From assembly GCF_004359215.1 (NCBI RefSeq), contig NC_090611.1, forward strand, positions 6,028,929 to 6,048,108: a stretch of 19,180 nt of DNA, read 5' to 3'. This DNA comes from Bremia lactucae (taxonomy: Eukaryota; Oomycota; Peronosporomycetes; Peronosporales; Peronosporaceae). Shown here one piece after another: positions 7,725-16,185 of this stretch (positions are counted from its first letter, which is position 1; every line of letters begins with the position of its first letter). The position numbers and the translations under genes were made by a program. A model generated the notes under the pieces. The model did no database searches. It had not been told where the DNA came from and saw nothing but the letters and a program-made list of their open reading frames with translations.

Positions 7725-9955
7725 ACGTTTAATACGCAACAAAAGCGCTATCAGCGCAAATCCGGATAAAGATGTCCGACACGAAATTGACTTGATTCCT
7801 GGAACCAAATTCTGTGTCACACGACAGAAACCTTTCAAAGGAACAGTATGACGTCATTGACGGTTCTCCCGTGCTAAGCACGCTGCTGGAATGGTACGAT
7901 AAAGCAAATCTTCCCATTCGACACCGACATTTTGTGTCAAAAAGGCAAATAGTAAATGGCGCATTATACATGCTTATGATAAGCTTAATGCTGCCTCTTA
8001 ATCAGCACAAACCCTAATTCCTAGAAAGGATGTTGTTAAGAACAATATGGAGGGATCTACGATGTGCAGTGCACTTGACTCAGTCGATAATTATTATTAA
8101 CTGCTCATGCGAGCTAGCGATATCTTGCTTACAGCAGTTAGCACATCCAGCAGTATAATTTCGGAGTGGTTGGATATGCCACAAGGGCTTTCCAACGCCC
8201 CGGCAACGTTTAAACGTCTAGTGACGCAACTGTTCCGCCCTCATCGAGGTAACGCACAGACTAATTTTGAGGACTAATTTTCTACAGCCGTGCAGAGCAG
8301 GGTCAGATGGATGTGGAAAATCACACAGACCATTTGCGGAGCAGTGCTCGAGTGTATGCGTACAAATGAATTGTATGCCAATGCATCTAAATGCATATTT
8401 GGTGCCGAAGAAATTCCCTAGTTAGGGTGCTTCATTGGAAAGCGCGGCCTTGGAGCGGATCCCGCTAAGGTAAAAGCTATAGTTTATCGGCCGGTTCTTA
8501 AGAACCAAAAGGATTAGTGCAGTCTCGCCATTATTTACACAAATATAGCGAAAATTACGCTGATATGGCTAGGCCATTATCTAATCTCCTCAGAAAAGGT
8601 TACAGGTTGGTGCTGTACTAGCACAGAGCATATGGCTTTCAAGCAATTAAGAATAGTCTTATCCACCCCACGATTCTGGCACTGCCAAATCTAAATTGGC
8701 CTTTCAGTGTCGTCTGTGACGTAACGGATTTTGCCATTGGCAGTGCTCTGTTACAAACAGATGTTGATGGGCACGAAGGTGTTATTACGTTCGAGTCTAG
8801 ACAGCTTAAAGCTGCGGAAAAGAACTACCCAGTTCATGACAAAGAGTTACTTGCTATGAAGTATGCTCTCGTCATATTCAGAGTTTATCTGCTCGGCTCT
8901 AAGCCGTTTGTGATCATATACAGATCACGCGTCATTACGCACGGCGACTAAGTCGCCCATCTCTCACAAAGAATGGCTCGATGGCTATCCTTTTTTTTTC
9001 ACGGATACAACTTCGAGGTAAAACATAAGCCTGACAAGTAGAATGCGTTGGCTGATGCGTTATCACGCAGGCTGAATTATGATCTCTCTTATTTAAGACT
9101 TTAACATAACGTACTTTTTATTAATTCGTTCGGCTTACGCCAAGGATGTAATTGTGTATCTTTGCTGCTCTAACGAGCACTGATTTGGACATTATAATGT
9201 CGGCACGTTTGCGTGCAAGGTTACATCGATTTCTTATCGATAACGATCTGTTGCTTTATTGCACGGACGCTGCGATTACTCCACGCGTCTTTTTTCCTCA
9301 CCGTTGAGAATTTGAAGTGCCGATTCTTCTATAAGGCACACGGCACTGTCATTCGTGGCCATCTTGGTAGAGAAAAGACCTACGGCTCTGTAAGCCAGAT
9401 TTATTGGTGGCCCAAGCTTAACAAATGGGTCAGCACATACGTACGCACATGCGAAACTTGCCACCGGGCTAAGCCCTCGGTGCATGCTTTTGCACATCTG
9501 GCAAGTCTTCCCGTACCCCCGGTGTTGGGATTCCATTAGTATGGATTTTGTATTCGGCCTACCGAAAGATTCGGCCAAGAACACCGGCATAGTAGTCTTT
9601 GTGAAATGATTCAGCAAAATGGCTCACTTAGCGGCTGTGCTGGATACCATTGATGGTGAAGGTTCAGCAAGGCTATTCATTGATCGCATGTTTCGGCAAC
9701 ACCGTTTGCCTGTGGCAATTGTCTCTGATTAAGACCCCCGTTGCACGGGTAAATTCTGTAATTTGATTTTCCAAAAAGCAGTATTAATTCTGGTGCGGTC
9801 GGAGACCGAGCTTTATTAAAAGCTAAAAATCTACCTACTAATTTTGGTTCTCGCGGTTTTCAAGACCAAATTGCGCCCGCGCATCATTGGACCATTTACG
9901 GTCGTGGCCAAGAAGGGCCTAGCTTATACGCTAAACCTTCCTGGTCTTGATGCAT
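7725..9955 (+). pseudogene. Decayed RT - RNase H - integrase (plus strand, inside the family B element)
   Basis: Plus-strand pol with many stops and frameshifts. RT: HEIDLIPGTKFCVTRQ near 7780-7830, MPQGLSNAPATFKRLVTQLF near 8175-8240, an altered active site around 8262 (FED followed by a stop where YFDD is expected), then ELYANASKCIFGAEEIP and ADPAKVKAI. RNase H: LPNLNWPFSVVCDVTDFAIG near 8680-8745, FESRQLKAAEKNYPVHDKELL, and ADALSRR near 9050. Integrase: zinc-binding region GHLGREKTYG to TCETC near 9355-9465, SMDFVFGLP near 9535, a degraded second aspartate near 9730. The part with the catalytic glutamate is deleted, and the GPF module (RPRIIGPFTVVAKKGLAYTL) is at about 9875-9940. It stops at the same point where the minus-strand tail at 6830 starts (AYTL). 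It encodes no working enzyme. Confidence 0.88.
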
Positions 9956-10104
9956 AGATGCAATGAGAGTTCTCAACCCCTGGACAAAGTCCCCTAGGGT
10001 TCTTTAACCCTGTCGAGTCGCTAAGAGCCGTGCTCGCATGCGAAAAGCCTGATCAGGCGGTGCAAACATGCTGTTTTTTTGCTGTTTCAGCGAATTTCAT
10101 GAGG
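9956..10104. other. Junction between plus-strand integrase and minus-strand gag
   Basis: About 150 bp with no recognisable coding on either strand. It contains a breakpoint of the family B rearrangement. An eight-T run lies at 10073-10080. Confidence 0.4.
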
Positions 10105-10547
10105 AAAAGCGTCGTTTATGGACGTGCTGTGCGAAAGTGCCCACTCCGTGGCTCTACCTCCAAGTTTGGAAATGGCCATAGCCACCTTTTGCCGTTCCGT
10201 TAAGAACAAGGCAGAATCAATGGACATTTCCATCTGCTTAATCCAAAAAGGGAGGTTTTCTCCCTTTTTCCCTCAAATGTCTTCACATTTACAGCTAGAG
10301 GGCGAGCCCCCGGCTCTGAGTCAGGTACAGAGATGTACCCGGTTGGCATAGATGCCGCTAGGTGGTCCTGTACCTGACTGATCAGGGAGGCTTCGTATCG
10401 CATGAAGGCTTGAAGCCTTGCATACAGGACCTCTGCTCCCTGGGAGATAATGAATTTCATGTGTTCAAGCCCAAATAAAGTTTTGAGCTTGTCATAAGCG
10501 GCGTGTTGCGCTTTGACAGTTTTGAAACCTCTTTTATTTTTGTGAGG
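10105..10547 (-). pseudogene. Gag N-terminal half, family B
   Basis: Minus-strand frame with EVLYARLQAFMRYEASLISQ, then YISVPDSEPGARPLAVNVKT and FEGK, a signature of oomycete Ty3/gypsy Gag. Near 10270, in a run of A and G, the frame shifts; the other frame continues with WIKQMEMSIDSALFLTERQK and AISKLGG to about 10110. The first ATG in the Gag frame is near 10460; the open frame continues upstream into LTR-like sequence at 10551-10585 with only a GTG start, so the normal leader has been lost. The C-terminal half is at 7146-7706. Confidence 0.82.
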
Positions 10548-10767
10548 GTTAGCTCTGACTTTAGGAGCGAGGTAGCTCCGCAACACCTGGTAGCACTCGT
10601 AGTCAGTCTAACGCCTGAGTCTTTACAAGAATAATCTTGTAAAGACGTAAAGTCTACGCCTGAGTCTTTACAAGAATAATCTTGTAAAGATTTGTAAAGA
10701 CTCAGGCGTAGACTGACTGCGAGTGCTACCAGGTGTTGCGGAGCTACCTCACTCCTAAAGTCCGAGG
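10548..10767. repeat. Palindromic LTR end - primer-binding site - leader structure
   Basis: The left arm is an LTR 3' end (GGTAGCTCCGCAACA to 10585), CC, the primer-binding site TGGTAGCACTCGTAGTCAG from 10588 and leader CTGAGTCTTTACAA. The right arm repeats all of this in reverse (primer-binding site TGG at 10729-10731, LTR terminus from 10734). The arms match closely over about 75 bp. The centre holds two direct copies of CGCCTGAGTCTTTACAAG, each with its own perfect hairpin: 10619-10629 with 10636-10646, and 10665-10674 with 10681-10690, both with an AATAAT loop. Confidence 0.82.
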
Positions 10768-10790
10768 AAGACTTTCAGACTGAGAGAGTC
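10734..10790 (-). repeat. Terminal part of a family B 5' LTR (truncated)
   Basis: Minus-orientation LTR 3' end, followed on that strand by CC and the primer-binding site at 10731. It shares CTCCTAAAGTC and GAGTCTC with 5590-5635, inside the LTR at 5572-5929. It breaks off near 10790, where the leader of the plus-strand family A element starts, so one element is truncated by the other here. Confidence 0.6.
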
Positions 10791-10889
10791 TCATCTAACA
10801 TGGACATTTAGATAATAATGGAAACAGCACCACGTTTCGCGTGATAGCTCTCCTTTCTAAGTGACATAGAAAGGAGTGCTGTTGAACGA
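10791..10889 (+). other. Family A leader upstream of gag copy 2 (5' truncated)
   Basis: CATCTAACATGGACAT and GACATAGAAAGGAGTG match the leader of copy 1 (507-649, reverse strand). The primer-binding site and LTR of family A are absent, replaced by the family B LTR fragment ending near 10790. Confidence 0.65.
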
Positions 10890-11990
10890 ATGAGTTCGAC
10901 CGTAGGGAATGATGTCATCGTGGCCATGCTGTCCGGTCTGGACAGAGATGCCCCCCATTCAGCCAAGTTCATACAACATGAACTTGACGAGATGAAGGAA
11001 AATGTAGCCTTGCTGAATCAGCAAGGCTCTCAACAGGCGGAACTGTTGAGATTACAACAGGTACAGACCCCTGTACCTGGGATGACGCAAACGCGTCGTC
11101 CCGAAACTCTAAAGATTGACATCTCAAAATATAGGGGAGTCGAAGAAGACTCCCTTTTAAGATGGTTTGTCGAATTAGACGATGCCATAAGGGCACGTCA
11201 CATTATCGACGAGCAAATGCAAATCGCATTCGCTCAATCAAATCTGGCAGGTCGTGTTAAAACTTGGGCATTGGGCCTTAAGTTACGCGACCCATATGTT
11301 TTTGGGTCGCTAGAGGTTTTTAAAACCCGACTCAAACAGACGTTTGAGCCACCAAGGGCTGAGTCCAGAGCTCGATCAGAGCTTCTGAAACTTAAGCAAA
11401 GCAAGCGTAATGTTCACGCTTAAGCCCAGCATATACGACTCTTAACGAGTTGTATCACAAACAACCCAGTCCATGAACACACATTGATTACGTTGTTCAT
11501 GCAAGGTCTTACGGATGGTCGTACAGACCCATCTATTCCGCTTAGAACTGGATAAACTTAAGGAAACAACATCCGTAGCGGAACAGGAGGACTCTAGATT
11601 GAGACAGGCTCAAGCTAGTTCGTCATCGTATCGTCCTCAAAGACGGCACGAGCTTGGAGGTCCTGGATTTATGGACCTCTCTTATGTCGAAAGCGAGAAA
11701 CCTCGCTTTTCAAACAATAAACGATTGCAGAAATGCGATCGCTGATAAAAGTTAGGCCACTACGCTCATGAGTGTAGTGTTCCACACCCAGTACCGAGAG
11801 GTACTGAATGTAATTTTGGACCGTATGCCAAAAACGGCAACGGTCGCGGATCCGACGTTGTTGCGAAATCGCAACAGCGAGGCGGACCGCCAAAAAATGG
11901 TCGGGGTCAGTAGGGGCGCAACGCCCTACTGATCCAGCAACCTCAAGAGAATTTGCAAATCTCTTGACAAAAGTTGCTCCAGACACACAA
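10890..11990 (+). pseudogene. Ty3/gypsy gag, family A, copy 2
   Basis: ATG at 10890. It is intact for 177 codons (MSSTVGND, LKIDISKYRGVEEDSLLRWF, LKLRDPYVFGSLEVFKT), then a TAA at 11421. Copy 3 has TAC at the matching codon, so this is a nonsense change. The same frame continues with HIRLLTSC and LITLFMQGLTDG to about 11515; the frame then shifts and reads QTHLFRLELDKL, PQRRHELGG and MDLSYVESEKPRFSNNKRLQ. The zinc knuckle (about 11732-11773) keeps KLGHYAHEC, but a TGA stands where its second cysteine belongs, with a TAA directly after it. A glycine- and asparagine-rich basic tail follows (KNGNGRGSD). At least four lesions make it dead, although the first 530 bases look young and are very similar to copy 1. 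Confidence 0.87.
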
Positions 11991-12039
11991 TCATTATGTG
12001 TCTTTGACCTGGTGATGAGGTATTCCTCATCACCTTGAA

Positions 12040-12984
12040 ATTAAAAGTGACAAAGGATTTGTCACTTAGAGCCCTAGTGGACTGTTGAGCGTCGAATAAC
12101 TTTATCGTCGCCAGTCGCTCGAGGTTCGTCGCCAGTCGCTCGAGGGTCGTAGGCTCAAATATATTGAGCGCGACATCCGTCCAACAAGGATGACGGTGAG
12201 ATTAGCGACAGGCGCATCAATAACAGTAATGAAACGCGTAGTGAAATTTCACGACACTGTAAAAGATTTACAGTACGATGATGATTTCATCGTACTAGAT
12301 TTGAATGAAAAATTTGATGTCATCCTAGGTCTACCTTGGCTCAGAAAATATGAGCCAAGGATCAGCTGGCAGCATCGATCCGTAAAGATGCCTGCCACTT
12401 GTTCATCAGATGGCCATCTGATGAACGTCTTGGAGCGTCCACAACCGTGTGGATGTATTACGAGTGAGTGCAAAGGCCTCACCTGTTGTACGGCCGTTAG
12501 TACGACTGCTCAAGATCACACAGTGATTACTAATCACTCTGTGGAGTCAGCTGCTGGCGGCTGTGCGAATGCACAGGCAGCGCCGAAGGTCCACCACTCG
12601 AATAAGCCGAGTGGATTGAGACATGAATGTACGCCTAGCGGGCGACATTCAAGGAATATACCGGTTGTTATAATGGGGCAACACGATGATCCTAGGTCAA
12701 GTAGAGAGTCGACCTTAGAGGACCCGAATGTGATGGCAAAAACATAGTCGAAAGATGTTGAGGGAATAATTCCCCACGTTGGAAAACTGCGAAGTAAACA
12801 TAACCATCTTCACTGCCGTCAAAAGGCTGCCCTTCGTTCTCGTAATCACTCGAATTGGAAGGATACATTAAGTTCCTACGTAACGATGTTTTTATCTTCT
12901 GATTTATTAAATAAATATAAAACTATGTTTAGCGACTCTTGCGCACCGCTCATTCGTGCGTCTGGCAGCGATTGGTGGGGCTAA
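12040..12984 (+). pseudogene. Family A protease and downstream linker, copy 2
   Basis: Retropepsin region. At 12077-12100 the catalytic motif reads VDC, stop (TGA 12086), ASNNF; family members have DCGA or DSGA here, so the glycine codon is lost. An in-frame 21-bp tandem duplication follows (12105-12146). After a frame change the segment from 12190 is open: TVRLATGAS, FHDTVKDLQYDDDFIVLD, FDVILGLPWLRKYEPRISWQ, then a Cys-rich and Ser-rich linker to a TAG at 12745. The same frame then stays open for 78 more codons to a TAA at 12982 (SKDVEGIIPH to GSDWWG). No RT, RNase H or integrase follows: the element ends in LTR-like sequence. It is non-functional as it stands. Confidence 0.82.
12105..12146 (+). 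repeat. 21-bp tandem duplication in the protease
   Basis: Two copies of TCGTCGCCAGTCGCTCGAGG plus T or G, differing only at the last base. The length (7 codons) keeps the frame, adding a second RQSLE-type unit just after the catalytic motif. Confidence 0.9.
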
Positions 12985-13169
12985 TTTAAACTTAAATCAA
13001 CCAATCAACAGAACTAGTGTTTGTTGCTTCAATAGTACAAATCTATGTTTTTTTGAGAATATTAAGAGAAATTATTATATTTTACTCCTTTATTTTCTCT
13101 TATAGGTGATAATATTTATTTATTCCTAAACAGGAAATATTACTTCTGTAACGGGACACCTCGTTACAT
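12985..13169. repeat. LTR remnant of family A type
   Basis: Ends TGTAACGGGACACCTCGTTACA (13148-13169), an imperfect palindrome that matches the family A LTR terminus. The preceding CTCTTATAGGTGATAATATTTA is shared with 15917-15938 in another LTR remnant. By comparison with the LTR at 650-1100 the orientation is probably minus, opposite to the gag-protease copies on either side, but the palindromic terminus leaves this uncertain. The outer boundary is not resolved. Confidence 0.5.
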
Positions 13170-13460
13170 CCCCCCCCTTGATCAACCATATATATTGCGA
13201 GTGATGTAGAGTTACGGAGAGTTACGGAGAGTACTATTGTGTCTCTCGCTGTAAGGTCCAACTGCCTCGAGCAGAAGCTACGCAAGCACAGAGATTTCCT
13301 CTTCAATCAACTCTCCAGTTGGTCTAGAATTGTCGCACTATCTCTTCTAGACAGGCGTTTTAAATTTCCCTAAATACTGCTCTCTAAGCAAGAACCCTTG
13401 TTTCGATACACTCGACTCATTCGAGTGGTCGAGCTTCGACGCTGCCTGCAATACACATAG
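13170..13460. other. Unassigned leader-like stretch
   Basis: Nothing coding was recognised. It starts with a run of C (13171-13178) and includes a perfect 10-bp tandem repeat, GTTACGGAGA twice at 13211-13230. It lies between an LTR remnant and gag copy 3, where a leader is expected, but it does not visibly match the leaders of copies 1 and 2. Confidence 0.4.
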
Positions 13461-14320
13461 GTGTTGAAAGAACCGGGTGCTCACTGGTTCAAGCTATTAA
13501 GACAGCAGCATTTAAATGCTGCTTCCGGGTCGATGCACATGCGTAACTTGAAAATTGATATCTACAATACTAAGACAGTCAAAGAAAACTCCTTGTTAAG
13601 ATGGTTCGACGAGTTAAACGATGCCATAGAAGCTCGCCGCATTGATGATGATGCGACGAAAGTGAAGTTGGGCATGTTTAACTGCGGAATGTTGGACCCT
13701 AGGGTTCAAGCTTCACGACCCGTTTGTGTATGGGTCATACGAGGTCTTAAATACCCGGCTCATACAAACGTTTAGGCCATCCCGTGCGAATTCAGGGCTC
13801 GAGTAGAGCTCCTGGTTTTGACGCAGAGCAAGCGTGATATTTACGCTTACGCCCACGATACACGATACATTGTGAGTTGCATCGTCTTGCGGATGAGTAC
13901 GTCAAGATTAACCTGTTCCGTCCCGAATAGTAGACGCTAGATCAAGGTTACTCAATTAGCAGACAGGAGAATACCTCAGTCTGCAACAGGCTTTCGTCCA
14001 CTCTGGCTCCTATCGTCCATCGAGCCGACATAAGGTCGGAGGTCTAGAACTAATAGGCTTCAATTATGTTGAGAGCGAGAGGCCTCGCTCCACAAGTTAA
14101 AAGCGATTGCAGAGATGCAATCGCTGTCAAAAGCCACGGCGCTACGCCTATGATCTAGTGACTTAAGCCCAATCCAAGAAACAATGAGTGGAATAATCGT
14201 CCTCCCGCCAAAAATAGCGGAGGACGCGGGTCTGACCCTATTGCGAAATCGCAACCGTGAGGAGGTCCGTAAAAAACGGTCGGGGTTAGTAGGGTTAGAG
14301 CTCCCTACTGATCCAGCATG
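13461..14320 (+). pseudogene. Ty3/gypsy gag, family A relative, copy 3 (strongly diverged)
   Basis: It aligns with copy 2 over its whole length: LKIDIYNTKTVKENSLLRWF and DELNDAIEARRIDDDATKV at 13545-13670, and a frame-shifted counterpart of VFGSLEVFKTRLKQTF near 13740-13780. IGFNYVESERPRS appears near 14050, and a zinc-knuckle relic (CNRCQK) follows near 14115. The open frame from 13461 uses only a GTG and ends at 13775, so no valid start is visible. Many stops and shifts show it is older than copies 1 and 2. It is a separate, tandemly placed gag-protease copy. Confidence 0.8.
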
Positions 14321-14429
14321 TTCAAGAATTTGCTCGTCTCAACCAAGAGTTACGATCAACACACAGTCCTGTGTGTTACATACAGCACCTAAAGATAAGG
14401 GTACCATCATCACCTAGCAAACCGAAATG

Positions 14430-14690
14430 GCAAATATTTTTTCACTTCACTCCCTAGTGGACTGTAGGTCGTCAAACAATTCCATTCTACAAAAGTCGCT
14501 AAGAGATCGTAATCTTAAAATCATTTAGCATGATTTACCTCTAGTGAGGACGACAGTGCGTCTTGCAACAGGAGCGCCATTACCAGTTAGGAACGAAAGC
14601 CTTGCTAGTAAAAGCAATACTGTTAAATTACGTTATCCTCTGAGCTTGAAGAAAAGCTCGCGGTCGGGATTGCAAACCATTAGGTAAGTT
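14430..14690 (+). pseudogene. Family A protease relic, copy 3
   Basis: SLVDCRSSNNSI near 14450-14490 matches the catalytic region of copy 2, with arginine in place of the glycine. VRTTVRLATGAPLP near 14545-14585 matches TVRLATGAS of copy 2. The sequence breaks off before the ILG motif, at about 14690, shortly before the mitochondrial insertion. No pol domains follow. Confidence 0.72.
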
Positions 14691-14703
14691 GTATATTTTG
14701 TAA

Positions 14704-14757
14704 TTATCTCGATCCTACCATTAACTCTATCCTACCGTTATCTCTTTCCTATCGTTC
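14704..14757. repeat. About 17-bp degenerate tandem repeat, three units
   Basis: Units of the form ATCCTACCATTAACTCT, ATCCTACCGTTATCTCT and TTCCTATCGTTCGG follow each other directly at the left border of the mitochondrial-like segment. Confidence 0.6.
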
Positions 14758-14908
14758 GGTGCGCCATAAATAAAATTTGTTGTATTTTATATAAAATACT
14801 TTTAATATTTATTTTATACTAAATGTTCTTAAAAAAATGTATTATTCAAGATATTTTAAATAATAAAAAAATTATAATAAGATTTATGTTATTACAAGCT
14901 TCTAAATT

Positions 14909-14979
14909 TTTAGTTAATGGGATTTGAACCCATAATATTTACTTGGAAGTAAATGATGTACCAATTAATCTATAATCAC
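14909..14979 (-). tRNA. tRNA-Gly(UCC)-like sequence of mitochondrial origin, probably degenerate
   Basis: On the minus strand a cloverleaf can be drawn: D arm with AATTGGTA loop, anticodon stem TTTAC/GTAAA, T arm ATGGG-TTCAAAT-CCCAT. The anticodon is best read as UCC (glycine), but the loop has only six bases (TTCCAA) and two acceptor pairs are mismatched. This is consistent with decay after transfer to the nucleus. No CCA is encoded. Expression from this copy is unlikely. Confidence 0.6.
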
Positions 14980-14984
14980 AAATA

Positions 14985-15021
14985 AACAAATCAATAAAAG
15001 CGATAAGTGGATGCCTTGGCA
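14985..15021 (+). rRNA. rnl: 5' tip of mitochondrial large-subunit rRNA (fragment)
   Basis: GCGATAAGTGGATGCCTTGGC is the highly conserved opening of 23S-type rRNA. Only about 35 bases are present before the SINE-like sequence begins, so it is a fragment with no ribosomal role. Confidence 0.72.
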
Positions 15022-15190
15022 TGTCGCCCCCTTTCCGACATATGTGGACCACCATAAAATGGGTGACGTCACTGTTAAGCAGGACAGTGCAGGTAAACCC
15101 CAACCACCAGTTTCCGAAGGTTTTACTAATATTATTGCCGGGTAAAACCGGTGACCTTTGGAATGGCACTGCCATCTGAGCTACAGCGCG
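15022..15190 (-). mobile_element. Probable tRNA-derived SINE (about 170 bp)
   Basis: On the minus strand it starts GCGCTGTAGCTCAGATGGCA: TAGCTCAGATGG fits a polymerase III A box. GGTCACCGGTTTTACCCGG follows, with GGTTTTACCC (15140-15149) resembling a decayed B box. The two boxes are about 10 bp closer than in a tRNA, as if part of the anticodon arm were lost. A non-tRNA body follows (CTGGTGGTTGGGGTTTACC and GTGACGTCACCC), ending GGGGGCGACAT at the rRNA fragment. tRNA-derived SINEs are known from Phytophthora; this match is from structure, not from a search. A minus-strand open frame that runs across it has no coding features. Confidence 0.6.
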
Positions 15191-15329
15191 TAATTTTCCA
15201 CACACTATTTATCCCTACTATGCCTACCAAACAATCCCTTTACTTTCATTTATATATCCCTAACGACGCTTATGCATAAAGCGCAAAACTTTCGGTGTAC
15301 ACATCAACTTCTAACAGATATATTATTTC
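15191..15329. other. Unassigned spacer
   Basis: No coding or RNA signal was seen. AT-rich, between the SINE head and a gag fragment. Confidence 0.35.
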
Positions 15330-15429
15330 TCGGGCCACATCGAGTTCATGCTGTATGAACTTGGCGATAACCGCAGCCGCATGTTGATCTCCCTTTTGTA
15401 CCGGCTGGTCTACCTACGGTTGAACTCAT
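15330..15429 (-). pseudogene. Gag N-terminal fragment, family A, copy 4
   Basis: The minus-strand ATG at 15427-15429 starts MSSTVG as in copies 1 and 2. After a frameshift the counterpart of AKFIQHELDEM is visible near 15345-15375 (GTTCATACAGCATGAACTCG). Homology is lost to the left at about 15330. Only some 30 codons remain. Confidence 0.72.
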
Positions 15430-15971
15430 TTACTCGACCGCGTCTCATTCGAGGGCACTGAAGTGGGTGGTCCTCTCAAGCGTGGAAGCCTACGCAAGCC
15501 CTAAGTATTGACCTCTAGTAGCTAAGACTACTTACCTATTAAAACCTTCCACTGCACGTCGTGTACGTAAAGAATTCGGAGCACCTAGTTTTCATTGTTA
15601 TCAGTGCAGGTTGGCTAATATTAAAGCAGTATTAGTGAAAGGTGCCCGTTTCACCTGGTCTCACTTTGCGGTCCGTTCAACGACCACGTCCGTAATATTT
15701 AGCACGAATATGCTGGATGAAGTCGATTGGAGATTTCGCTCTCTTTAGTATAGAAAAAAACTGAATTAATACAATTAAGCTTACGTATTGTACCTTCTTT
15801 AAACTGACTTAATACTGATCTCACTATGTATTGCGATGGCCCATCTTGCTACCGTGTATGGCAATTTTGACTATAATAAGACTAGAGAGAATCACCTATA
15901 TTCACCTTTATTATTTCTCTTTTAGGTAATAATATTTATATAACGTGACACCTTGTTACAAAATTGGGAGG
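15430..15971 (-). repeat. Family A leader and 5' LTR with an inverted internal segment
   Basis: 15430-15544 is where the leader of gag copy 4 should be. 15733-15971 is the LTR 5' part in minus orientation, ending ACCTTGTTACA at 15971 and sharing AACTGAATTAATACAATTAAG-like sequence with the LTR at 650-1100. Between them, 15545-15732 runs the other way: on the plus strand it reads like the last 110 bp of the LTR (CTGCACGTCGTGTACGTAAA to GTGCCCGTTTCA at 15653), then CC, a primer-binding site starting TGG at 15656 (CTCACTTTGCGGTCCG), and about 60 bp of leader. Confidence 0.65.
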
Positions 15972-16185
15972 GTCTAAATGCGATTCGGAAGGAACATCAG
16001 CGATGGAGCATAATCACTGTATGTTTTATATAGTCATTAATCTGAAGTATTTATTTATTGACAAACCGGCCCCCATATTTTAATCATTTATGATTTTACG
16101 TTAACACTTCCCAACAAATCGGTCGCGGCACATCATAAATCAGTAATCTTGACTAGTAGCTGCCCAAAAAGAGTCGTTTCTATTC
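15972..16185. other. Unassigned AT-rich spacer
   Basis: No open frame or repeat was recognised. It lies between a family A LTR and a TAGGG repeat. Confidence 0.35.

Larger units (their letters stand above)
14757..15021. other. Nuclear insertion of mitochondrial DNA (NUMT)
   Basis: Base composition drops abruptly to very AT-rich from about 14765. The segment includes a mitochondrial-type tRNA on the minus strand (14909-14979) and, 10 bp further, the conserved 5' start of a bacterial-type large-subunit rRNA (TAAGTGGATGCCTTGGC). Such a combination is expected of organelle DNA, and the surrounding retroelements show that it sits in the nucleus. The left border is judged by composition only. Confidence 0.72.

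Noticed and set aside
7814..8017. 67-codon open frame as a separate small gene
   Set aside because: It is one frame of the decayed RT at 7725-9955.
14939..15205. 88-codon minus-strand open frame
   Set aside because: It spans the tRNA-like sequence, the rRNA fragment and the SINE, so it is not a gene.
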